In this document: piece after piece, positions 1 through 9,462 of the stretch
How positions within the stretch are numbered: the stretch's first letter is position 1
Layout: each line of letters starts with the position of its first letter
Assembly (NCBI GenBank): GCA_023078555.1
Contig: CM041202.1
Span: forward strand, 1,546,022-1,610,021
Length of the DNA: 64,000 nucleotides
Direction of reading: 5' to 3'
Origin: Ulva prolifera
Taxonomy: Eukaryota > Chlorophyta > Ulvophyceae > Ulvales > Ulvaceae
Made by a program: the position numbers and the translations under genes
Notes under the pieces: generated by a model
Database searches by the model: none
What the model saw: the letters and a program-made list of their open reading frames with translations, nothing else
Told to the model about the DNA's origin: nothing

Positions 1-14
1 TGCAGCAGCGGCAT
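1..14 (-). CDS. 5' end of a second WD40-repeat gene (partial, cut by window edge)
   Basis: The first 14 bases, read on the minus strand, give ATG and then codons for P-L-L and the start of Q. This is the same start as the complete WD40 gene that ends at 11,130. The DNA to the right of both start codons is also homologous over about 4 kb. The gene body lies to the left of the window, so nothing can be said about its repeats or integrity. It is called by homology of the flank, not by its own coding content. Confidence 0.5.
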
Positions 15-1355
15 ACATCATACTCTCAAGGACACCTTGAATGCGAGGCAGGTGGCCCCACAGACATCACACAACGCTACAGCGCAACAAACGAACATGA
101 TGTGTAGTACAGTCCCGAGCGACGTGTTATGTTTACAAAAGAGTGAACGGAAGAAGGCAATCACCTAAACGTGGTATGCCAGACAGCATGCATATGAGTG
201 AACCTCCTCGGCAATTACAAGACTAGGATCTAGCTCAAGCAGCGACATGTGCTGACTGGATATACAGGGGGGCGGCTGGCAGCATCTCTGGGCACACCCG
301 CAGTCGGTGGGGCAGGCAGTGCTCGAGACGATCGCGCCTTGCGCAACGCTTTTGGAGTCACATTCAGCACCAGCGTATGCGTTCAGAGGGTATCGGTAGC
401 TGCAGCGGTGCCTCAGAAGGGTTCACCATGATCTATTTTATCTTTTTATTTTTTTAAATCAAGAATTTTCATCTTCCATGTAGCTGTCGCGTGCATGATA
501 GTCTGAACACTCTCTAAGCGCACAAGCCAGCGCGAAACCTCTACACGATCGCGACTGCAATTGCAACGCGGCACCGTCATCTGAACTGGAAGACGCCGCT
601 CCAGAATTGCGACACATAGCTCAACAGTATTGTCTGCTGTCTTGTAGTGCAGGTTTTGGGACCAACCGTTGACGCACGCGTAGTCCCCAGACAAGGCTCT
701 GCCACTACGGGCCGGACTCACACCTGCACGTCTGAACTCCGAAACCGCGCAGCAGCGTCGATCGATGGTTGAATGAGATATTCTTCGGGAGCTCCTTTGC
801 TGGTCAACACGCTCAGTCGGCTCCAGAGCAGGTGCGCCAAGAGGAGGTCCGGTTGCTGTAAGGCCCCACCTGGCAGCAATGTAGGCGCATATGTGGTCAA
901 GGCGTGCTTATGCCGACAACTGCGGCTGTATACATCATGACGACGTAGGCTAAAGCGCACATATGCACTCACGTACGCGTGGCTTCTGGCCAGGTGCGGT
1001 GGTGTGAGCCGCTGTTGGAGGCTCGGTGTGAAGTGGAGACCACGTGGACCCACTCACCCATATCCCAAACGCGCCTCAACGAAAAAGATTCACAACTATC
1101 GAAGGGGCTAGCTACCAGGGACGTCCCTTCAGAAAACGCAACTCACAGCCCCTCGATGATCAGAACAGCCTCGAGGCCTCGAGATCTCAGAACTTCCTGA
1201 AGCGTTTGAATACTATTGAGGACCAAGTGGCTGAGGCAGGAGCATGTTGATGCATGCACGTATGCGTTGTGACCCTCAGAAGGGGGAGGGAAACATGTGG
1301 AGTCGCGCGGGGCCGGACTGGACCACGGACTATAGCCTCATCAGCTGACCTGTTA

Positions 1356-1619
1356 TGGTAAAGCAAAGTAAATCTAAACTACTGAGCCGTATCCTATTGG
1401 ACATTGACAACTCCGAGATAACGGGACCACATATGCCGAAGGAGTAAACCACCTGGAAACCCCCCTCAGACGGCCATACGCAACTCACAGGGCCTCCTCC
1501 TGTGCTAAGAGATGGTCGCGTACGGCCGTTTCGATTCCCCAAAGCGCATGCAGAATCGAACCCACGACCTCCTGAAACGGAGGGGGTAGCTTTAAATCCG
1601 TCCTCAACCCATTGGACCC
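1356..1619 (-). mobile_element. tRNA-derived SINE, copy 1
   Basis: Read on the minus strand, the element begins GGTCCAATGGGTTGAGGAC, which resembles a tRNA D-arm and A box. It then has GGTTCGATTC, a near-perfect B box, 40-50 bases further on. A conserved non-tRNA body follows, and it ends in an A/T-rich tail with TTTAC-like units. The whole unit is nearly identical to 6140-6404. A pol III promoter head, a conserved body and a simple tail are the layout of a SINE. No target-site duplication is clear. It is absent from the matching place in duplication copy B (near 12,600), so it inserted after the duplication or was lost from B. Confidence 0.75.
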
Positions 1620-3289
1620 ATTTATGTTAGTACAGACATCGACAGATCTGTGCTACAGTACAACAGTACTAGACAGCCTCTCCCTTGATCAAGCCAAGTC
1701 AGCACTTGCCCGCAGGCCATGTAGTCATCAGCGGCAGAGCCATCATGGCGGACATGCATGCGCATGCAGGCACCTAGCATTACGAAAGTCACCACTGTCT
1801 CCTGCGCACTATTGTGTACACAGTGTGCGCCCGTTGCTCAAGGAGTACAGCTGACGCCCCAGTGCAGTGTCTAGCGCCCGTTGCGGGCCGGGGGCTCGGG
1901 CTGGTGGGGCCAAGTGGTACAAGGTTAAGGCGGAGTGTAAGGAGTACAAGGCAGCAAGGCAGCTTCCCTTCAGGCAGCGAGGCGGGAGGCACCGGTGCTT
2001 GCTAGGTTCGTGTATCAAGATCAGCAAGCAGCGCAGGAACAGACCCAGCAACGCGTTCCGCCGCCCCCATGCCGCAGTCCTAGCTATAGCACGCGCAACC
2101 CACCACGGCGCGGGGCCAAGTGCATCGCCACTGCAAAGGCGGGACGTGTTGGTACCGTTAATAGCCGCAGTCCGTCTCATTTACCACCAGTCTCAGTCTT
2201 GAAGGTATGGCCAAGCTCAGTCTCTCCATGGGCAGGACCAGTCTGGCAAATGGATAACCTCAATTGCCATCATGATGATCATCTAGAGGCACGTAGCATT
2301 GCAGAAAACGCCGGTATCACCAAAACAGCCACTTTGCAGGGCCACCGCTCCGCCTCGCCGGCGCTGCCGCCCTCACCGGCCCCAACCGCCTCGCCGTCCC
2401 ACCTCGCCGGCCCCGCCTGCCTCGCCACCTTCATCCTTGCAACATGTGCACACAGCAGCGCGACACCAGGGCATCGCAGCTAGCAATGATGAGGCAAAGC
2501 ATGCCACAGCTCGGCCACCTGCGCCGGGCGAGCCCCGGCGCCATGCAGATGTATGACCTGAGCACTTCATTGTCGGAAAAGTGTATGGTGGACATGTGCA
2601 TGCACCCCTGCGTGGCTGCAGCTGCATACATGTCAGTTTTTTTTTTTAACCCCTGTAGCCTGTCCAATCACATGGCAGCGTTTTCACAGTTGCCTATCTA
2701 GACTCGGTCGTCTAGAGTCGGTTCATGTGATAGGGTCCAATCACCCGATGCCGGTGCGGCTGCAGTGCTGCATTTTTTGCTTTCTGGCGGAGGCTCTGGC
2801 ACATATGGCTGTTGGGATGTGTATATGCCCAGGGGGCCGAATCATGCGTGCGGCAGCTGTGCCTGGTGACGGATCTACTAAGATCCGTGATGGGCATGAC
2901 AGCGCTGCGGTGTGCTGCGCGTGCTGGGCACCCTGTGGCGGCCGGGAACGCTCCCAACATAACACCGAGCAGTGCCCGAAGACATGAGTTCAAAATTGGC
3001 CTAGGAGTGTTTGCTACAGTCAACATGACATACCAGAGCCGACGTCTTCACTGAAATTGCTTTTTTTTAGTGTTAAGGTGTGTCTGTGCTGCAGAACAGT
3101 GTTAGATGCCAGAAGACAGTGACAGATGTCAGAGACAGAGTCACATGGCACCGTGATTCATATTCTTTCTATTCTGTGGTTAATCTTCAGAGAGCATGTT
3201 ACACCACCATGCTTGTCAGCACCGATCATCGTCATCATCCCGTGCCTGAAACTCCTAGAGCTCCTCATGAGCTCCTCATCAAAGTCCCT

Positions 3290-4140
3290 ACAGCAACATC
3301 AACGACGGCCTGCCCTCGCGCGCGCCACAGCTCGGCATCGGCGTCGCTGGCGCCGACGCCAGCGCCAGTGGCACGGCTGCCACCGCAGCGGCGGAGACGC
3401 CGCGTGTGGTGGCGCCAACGAGGCGGCGCCGCAGCGCGCGGCTTACCGCGGTCGCGGCGGCCGCTGCCTCGGCCAGTGCCAAGGCGGAGCGCATGGAGCC
3501 CTCAGTCGCAGCAGTGTCTGCGGTAGACGAAGCGGAGGCCGACGCTCCCACCGCAGTCAGTAGCCACCCGCTTTCTACTCCACCCACAGATGCCGACATA
3601 CTACTGCCTACGGAAGAGGCGGCCGTCTCACCTGTGTCCCCCAGAGCCACTACTCGCCACCAACGCCACCATGCTTGCACCGTTACCGATGCAGGACGAG
3701 TCGTCCGCGTACCTGAATGCGGAGGACATCGACAATTACACCGCGGGCTCAACGACCGAAGGCAGCCCCTCTATCACGAAAGGCTCTGTCGCGATCCCGG
3801 AGACTGGCCCCGCCGCACTCGCGCGCCCCGGCGACGCAGATGCAGGCGTGGCGCCGCACGCCGCACGCGCGGTAGAGCAGGAGCCACACGCTCCGCCTGT
3901 TGTTCTCGTGAGCTGCTGCTCCCACCCCCCGCCTGCGCAGTACCGTCGTGGCCGATGCCAGCGACTGCGCCAAACCCCCACAACCCGAGGTGATGCAGTC
4001 CCTGGAGCTCATTGCATTCCCTAGAACTCGTGCAAGCGTGCGGGGAGAGGCCGTGCCTATCTCGGCAACTACATATCGGCACATCCCCTGCCGTGTCCAG
4101 CGGGGCACATCCAATAGCAGCCTCGCGCAACCGTGGCAGC
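3290..4140 (+). other. GC-rich, coding-like island found only in copy A
   Basis: About 850 bp rich in Ala, Arg, Pro and Ser codons, present in copy A and missing from copy B. Two overlapping plus-strand frames look protein-like in turn: one rich in A, S, P and T up to about 3640, then another from about 3670 with an acidic Ser/Thr/Asp-rich stretch to about 3850. That would need a frameshift or an intron. I recognise no domain. It could be a decayed exon or simply GC-rich filler. Confidence 0.25.
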
Positions 4141-4199
4141 AGTCAACAGAACCCCCGCCTCAGCGGAGGCGGCAACCCTGTTGAGCTCAAGAATCCTAC

Positions 4200-4262
4200 T
4201 CAAGGGAGGAGGACCGCGTCGATGCCGTGAACGACGGAGGAGCAGACGGCGATGTCCGCATA
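4200..4262 (-). pseudogene. FAS1 C-terminal remnant
   Basis: Minus-strand codons give ADIAVCSSVVHGIDAVLLP and then TGA. This matches the last 20 residues of the FAS1 gene at 14,670-16,019, where the same motif ends in TAA. Upstream of 4262 the similarity stops at once, at the edge of the segmental duplication. Only this tail of the last exon was copied, so it cannot encode a working fasciclin domain. Confidence 0.75.
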
Positions 4263-4712
4263 GCGGGCCCCAACACCACGCCTGACGCCTGTTGCACAAC
4301 CTGGCCTTGGCAACGAGCTACTTCACAAGTGAAGTGCACAAGTTCTGGCTTGCCCCACACGCTGCGCAGCATCCCGTCCGAACTTTACAACTGCCGGAAC
4401 TTCTCCACCCGGGACCCTGCCTACCCTGTCAGCCTGATGGCCAATCCTCATATAAACACCCTGAGCTTTGCTAGAGCTGCATGGAGATAGCTGCGCCCCA
4501 GTGGCATGTGTGGTGGACCCTCTGGCGCCGGCAACGCGGCCCTGCCACCTCCAGAGCTCCAGAGCTCCACAGTCAGAGCTGATTCCGCCACAGTCTACAC
4601 AGCTCACAGGATTCATCATGCTGAAAGGACGCATGTACTGGGGCACTGGCAGCCATGCATCGCCCTGGTCCCTGGATGCTAGATAGTACACTGTCTACGT
4701 ATATGCGCAGAC
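4263..4712. other. Spacer with no recognisable gene
   Basis: About 450 bp between the edge of the duplicated block and the 3' end of the next FAS1 gene. I see no conserved frame, RNA gene or repeat in it. Confidence 0.5.
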
Positions 4713-5704
4713 TTAAAGCAGCAGCGTGTCCACGACGTGCAGCGCCGAGGCGCAGGCGATGAAGTCCGCCTGCAATACCTTTGCGACTGCTCCACCGGTG
4801 GAGGTGAAGGTGATGCCGTCATCAGAGACGCCGACGGTGGCCACGACCATGCCGTCCGTGAGCTCCGTGGAGAGCAGGCCGCCGAGGAAGAGGTGCAGCT
4901 GCAGGATCTGCATCAGCACGGGCCGCTGTCAGTCTTTCAGTCTGTCGCTTTCCTACAGAGACGCAGGGGAGCTGCTGTAAGACCCTTGCGGCCATATAGG
5001 CTGCGCCTGCGTACCGGCACTAGCGGCTGCAGCACTGAATGCAGCCCGCGACACGGCATCGGAGTCGGTCGAAATCCTACAGAGATGCAGAGAAGCTGCC
5101 GACGCTGACAATGCACGAGCTGCCGTAAGGGCGTTGAAGTGCGCGGCCGGATACTGATGCACATGCAGCGTTGTGGCAAGACAGGAATATGACTGATGTA
5201 CCACAGGATTGCCACATGATCTAGAGCTCAATTGAGCTCTTACATTGAGCTCAGTTGGTGTAATGCAGCGCTGCCTGAGCATCTGGCGTGCGGAGTGTCC
5301 TGGTACCTCCCAGTGCGGCTGTGGCCACGCACGCGCAGATGCCAGTGTTGGGTCATCGGGCCCGATCACATAGAACAATTCCGATTATCCAGGTCTATTT
5401 TTTGGGTGGCATCGCTGAAAATGCAGCAAAGCGACCAACTGGGAGATACTACTGCGGAGTTGGACTGGGGCAGGGGCAGTTATCATACTACTGGAGAGAG
5501 GCTGTGGAGCGCCTGGCTGAGGCAGCATACCGCGAGCGTGCTGAGCTCCGGGATGGCCAAGCCGACCTCCAGAATGGTCGTGTTACACCCAGTGTTGGTG
5601 CCCATGTCCATCTCGCCGTACATGCCGCCGCCGCCCGTGCCGGAGCCGTCAGCGGCGAGGGCCGGGGCGGCAAGGAGCATGCAGGCAAAGACTGAAGCAA
5701 TCAT
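4713..5704 (-). pseudogene. FAS1-domain secreted protein gene lacking its middle exon
   Basis: The first exon (5704 down to 5531) starts MIASVFACMLLAAPALAA, a clear signal peptide. It continues through a Gly/Met-rich linker to the FAS1 start CNTTILEVGLAIPELSTLA and ends at a GTATGC donor in phase 0. The last exon (4907 down to 4713) begins after TGCAG with ILQLHLFLGG and holds the end of a fasciclin domain, TFTSTGGAVAKVLQADFIA, finishing ASALHVVDTLLL. In the intact paralogue at 14,670-16,019 a 45-codon middle exon supplies the strand-and-helix segment with the TVLAPANSAF motif. I cannot find its counterpart between 4908 and 5530. A direct splice stays in frame but gives about 122 residues with the core of the domain gone. 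It may be a pseudogene, or the middle exon may have diverged beyond recognition. FAS1 proteins are secreted or wall-associated adhesion proteins. Confidence 0.6.
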
Positions 5705-6139
5705 CGTGTTTGGAGAGGGAGCAGGGGGTCTTGCCTGCAACGGCCGCGGGGTTACTGTATCAGGTCTTTCCCAGGGCGACGCCAGAGTGATCACGAGCGG
5801 GTGTAAGCTGTCGGAAGGTCTTGGCTTGGAGGAGGACTGTGTAGACCTCGATGTATAGAAACAATGCACAAAATCTAGACCTGGCGCGAATTGCAACAAA
5901 ACACAGTTGGCTCGGATTTGTGCATGCTTGCTGTGGAGGTGCTATTTTACTGTCGAGCACCATGCTTATCGCAAAACGCCTCGAGTTTGGTCTGCGCATA
6001 ATCAGCGATCATGCACCGGCAAGGCTGTCCGCAGGATGCTGCAATGATTTGGATTTTCCTTAAACTAGATCGCATCATCGGCAACACGTGAGGTGTTGCG
6101 TTAGTGCTTGACAACCCGCAGCCAACTCCGGCCTTCCGT

Positions 6140-6404
6140 GTAAAGTAAAGTAAATCTAAATTTACTGAGCCGTATCCTATTGGACATTGACAACTCCGAA
6201 TGAACGGGACCACATATGCCGAAGGGGTAAACCACCTGGAAACCCCCCTCAGACGACCGTACGCAACTCACAGGGCCTCCTCCTGTGCTAAGCGAGGTGG
6301 TCACGTACGGCCGTTTCGATTCCCCAAAGCGCACGCAGAATCGAACCCACGACCTCCTGAAACGGAGGGGGTAGCGTTTAATCCGTCCTCAACCCATTGG
6401 ACCC
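6140..6404 (-). mobile_element. tRNA-derived SINE, copy 2
   Basis: Nearly identical to 1356-1619. It has the same A-box-like and B-box (GGTTCGATTC) head on the minus strand, the same body, and a tail ending in repeated TTTAC units (seen on plus as gtaaagtaaagtaaatc). The two copies differ by a few substitutions and small indels. They sit in unrelated flanks, which argues for mobility rather than segmental duplication. Confidence 0.75.
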
Positions 6405-7418
6405 GTGTTGTGAGGCAGCCGCGGCGGAAACATGTACGCCGCATCCGTGACTCAAGACTAACATGAGGCAGTAGCAGCCAAGTAGTGCTACCCTTCTGTG
6501 GTCACAGCCCTACGGTCGCCATCGCCGAGCTCGAGGTGTTACACGCACAAACATGGCAGGTGCGCGCATGTGCGGTCGCCACTTCGTTGCTGCGACTGCA
6601 GCATTCGTATGCAAGTTTGCATTGTACAAATAGTTATGCTCCACCGATGAGTAAATACAGTGTATACACATATGCGGGTACTAGTGCTCGAGCGCACGAT
6701 GTACACATTCAGCGAACGTGCTGGCTTGCAGAGGGCACACGAAGCCCCCACGCACAATGAATTCAGTCGAAAGCTTTCCGCAAGCTGTCTGCATATGCTA
6801 GAGGCCGTGCCAGATACTTGCCATGCTCAAGGCCAGCACGGTTTGCGCAGTACATATGCATGTTGGCACCCGCTGGTTGTGATTGGCTGCTTCGTACACG
6901 GCGGAGGTCAACGCTGGCGAATCGCGAGCGTTGTTGCGGCTTCGAAAGGTTTCTGACAGTTTTCAGCACTCAAGAAAGCCTACTATACCGCATAACAGGT
7001 GTCACCTTCAACCAAGGACTGAGGTGAGCATGCAGCTGCAGCGAGCGATCGATCATCGTAACACAGCACAATCTGAAGTGAAACTCTTGCGATGTAGACT
7101 TTGAAAAAAGTAGGTGGTCATTGCAGCATCTTCTGCGAATACGAACGATGCAGCTATGAGGCTGCACTAGAACAAGTCCTGCCGCTGGTCATGAGCCCAC
7201 CACGAGCATGCACAGGCTTGAGACCCACCTCCACAGAGACATCGATGCATACTGTGTCAACGCGACAACCTCTCGCGAGTGGCAGGGGTGTGCACGACCT
7301 GCAGCATGCAAGGAAGCGGCCAGAAGCGAGCGCGCGCACGAAGCTAGCGTCATTGGGAAGGGCACCTAGCGGGACAGCATATGGTGATGCTGTTGTGCAC
7401 GCTGTTGTGCATAATGTG

Positions 7419-7460
7419 TGTTACAAGGACAAAGCAAGCGAGGCAGGTAGCACCGCAAGG
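7419..7460 (+). repeat. Short dispersed repeat (copy also at 32,812)
   Basis: The string gtgtgttacaaggacaaagc followed by a gaggcaggtagcacc block recurs at 32,812-32,853 with few mismatches. A weaker version (caaggacacc...gcgaggcaggtgg) lies just upstream of both WD40 start codons (28-58 and 11,141-11,173). Function unknown. Confidence 0.55.
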
Positions 7461-7547
7461 AAGAACCAGGGGAACCGCACACCACGCAGCAAGCCACACG
7501 AAGCTCACACCAAAACACCCACGCAACGGCAGCACCCGCGCCGGACA

Positions 7548-7616
7548 CAGCCACACAGCCACACAGCCACACAGCCACACAGCCACACACACGCCCACAC
7601 CCACACGCCCACCCCC
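7548..7616. repeat. CACAC/CACAGC microsatellite
   Basis: Four to five tandem cacacagc units followed by cacaca and cacgcccaca variants, then a long C-rich tract. Simple sequence, no coding evidence. Confidence 0.8.
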
Positions 7617-8719
7617 ACCCGAACCCCGCCCACCAGCCAGGAGCACGAGACCCGGAAGCACACGCAGCCAAGGCCGCCCAGCAAACAAACAGCGAGACCG
7701 CAACAAAAACCCCCAACCCGGGGAGGCCCCCGCCTCCCCAGCACTCCTCCCTAAGCCCAGCCCTCACACACCAACCCGCCCGCCCGCAAAGCCACACCCG
7801 TAACCCCCAAAGTCCAGCCCAGCCCGCCCAAACTACCCGGCCGCGTCCCAACGGCGGGCCACAAGCAGGCGCACGGGGAAGACACCAGAGAAACGCGGCA
7901 TGCCTAAGCCGCCATCACAAGGCGGACGAGGCTGCGAGCGCGCACGCAGCGGCGGCCGCCCACCACGCAGCCCGGGCGGGCGCGCAGCGCCGCTCAGGCC
8001 GGGTGGCCCGTGAGGTCATCGGACGGGACTGCCAGCCCCGTCACAACAGCCTTGCCCGCATGTGCATAATGTGTACTGCAACGACAGACGTGGATCCGCA
8101 GGTAGCAATGCAGGAACATCCCACTGCCGAGCAACCGCAGAACAGATCCAGCAAACATCATGACATGAGTTCATTATCTGTTGGGCTGCAGCTAACGATG
8201 CAAGACCTTCGGGCAGCACCAGATCGAGTACAGCATGCCTTGCTACATTGATGATAATTGGAAACCTGGGCGGGATGCCTGCTTTCTTCACCGCTGCGGT
8301 GGCTCATAATGCCTGTCACCAAACATAACGTTCAGCATACCCATGGACCAGTACATGGAGTCAGTGACTGAATCACCCCACATGAGCGCACGCTGCGACG
8401 CAGACCGTTTGAAGACCACCACAGCCTCTCCACCTGGCACCCTCCCTAAGCTGCCCCGTCAGGCTCACGAACAATCACCACACAAAATCTGGGCAGTTGC
8501 ATGAGCTGTATATACACAGCAGATCCTCTGCACCATGCAGGGCTGAGCCGAGGCAGCTCCGCAGCGCCACTCACATTGCAATCATCACAAGCCGAGAGTG
8601 TAATCATGCTTCAAGGACTTCCAATCTTCCTGATTTAGACGTGCTAACCACTTCCAAGGCTGCCATGCGGGCCGTGCGTGTGTTCAGCAGGAGGGCATCC
8701 CAGCAGGAGGGCATTGACG

Positions 8720-8830
8720 GCGTGCACCATGGAGCGCCGAGGCGCAGGCGATGAAGGCAGCCTCCTGCACAACCGTTGTGACGATGCCGCTGGCGGAGGT
8801 GAAGGTGGTGCCCTCTTCCGAGCACGGAGT
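8720..8830 (-). pseudogene. FAS1 remnant, third locus
   Basis: The minus strand reads TTFTSASGIVTTVVQEAAFI then ACASALHG, closely like the last-exon sequence of the FAS1 gene at 4713-5704. The frame then runs into unrelated residues instead of the final VVDTLLL-stop. Upstream FAS1 exons are not found. It is a decayed fragment of the FAS1-A type. Confidence 0.65.
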
Positions 8831-9462
8831 CCCCCACGTGCGGGGTAGCGTGTGGCAATCCAGTGGTTTGACCGCTATACCACGTGCTCGAGATGATGTA
8901 TGATAGCAGTGCATACGCAGAGCACCACAGGCACAGCCTGAGGGGCGGACTGTCTGTTGATAGGCCGATGCCATTGGGCGCGCCCGTTCAGATCCGGTCG
9001 TCCAGATCCGGCGTTGACAATGCCCGGTACGACAGAGTAGATCCATATTCACTTTGTCATCATCATGAACACCACGCACTTTGGAATATGTAGTGGGGTT
9101 GCTAAGGCTCGTCAACAATGCATGGCAACAACGGACCGACCGCGGGCTTGTTGAATACTTAACATCAACGGGTTGCATATTGTCACCCTAGGACAGTCAG
9201 CGACCCCTAGCAGGGGGCTTCACTTTGACATCATGTGAAGTACAATCATCCTCACTTGTGAACAAGGATCACATATCAAAGTGTGGGGGTCCACACGCAG
9301 CTTGCGTGCGTGTGGTGGTGGACATTGCATCATCCAGATGTGAACACGTCTCACCGGCAGGATCCACCACCGCTGGTTCACACAGTATGAGTCATACTAT
9401 AGCTACGTTCTCCTCCCCGCCATCGCAACACCTCACTGACGCCCTCCCCGCTTGCAAGGGGG
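8831..9462. other. Spacer 3' of the WD40 gene
   Basis: About 630 bp between the FAS1 remnant and the stop codon of the WD40 gene. It should include the WD40 3' UTR. No other gene, RNA or clear repeat is seen. Confidence 0.5.

Larger units (their letters stand above)
1..4260. repeat. Segmental duplication, copy A
   Basis: This stretch aligns by eye with 11,117-14,730 (copy B). It starts with the WD40 5' end, passes through a non-coding spacer, and ends inside the last exon of a FAS1 gene. Matching blocks include 1-1250 with 11,117-12,519, 1612-2200 with 12,660-13,260, and 2330-3250 with 13,420-14,370. Copies differ by substitutions and indels: the SINE at 1356 is missing from B, an 89-bp insertion in B is missing from A, and about 850 bp (3290-4140) is present only in A. 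I see no conserved open frame in the shared spacer, so it is treated as non-coding. Confidence 0.85.
5705..8715. other. Gene-poor spacer with SINE and simple repeats
   Basis: About 3 kb without a supported gene. It holds a SINE (6140-6404), a short repeat shared with 32,812 (7419-7460), a CACAC/CACAGC microsatellite (7548-7616) and a long GC-rich tract of C-runs to about 8000. Open frames through the microsatellite (T/H/P-rich on plus, G/V/W-rich on minus) are products of the repeat. Confidence 0.6.

Noticed and set aside
1540..1619. tRNA gene suggested by a B box
   Set aside because: No acceptor stem or foldable cloverleaf; the tRNA-like part is the head of a repeated 265-bp SINE.
2330..2660. 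Pro/Ala-rich frames conserved in both duplication copies (also 13,430-13,760)
   Set aside because: Conservation is at DNA level in the whole spacer; indels break the frames between copies.
7101..7851. Thr/His/Pro-rich (+) and Gly/Val/Trp-rich (-) frames
   Set aside because: Translations of the CACAC microsatellite and C-rich tract.
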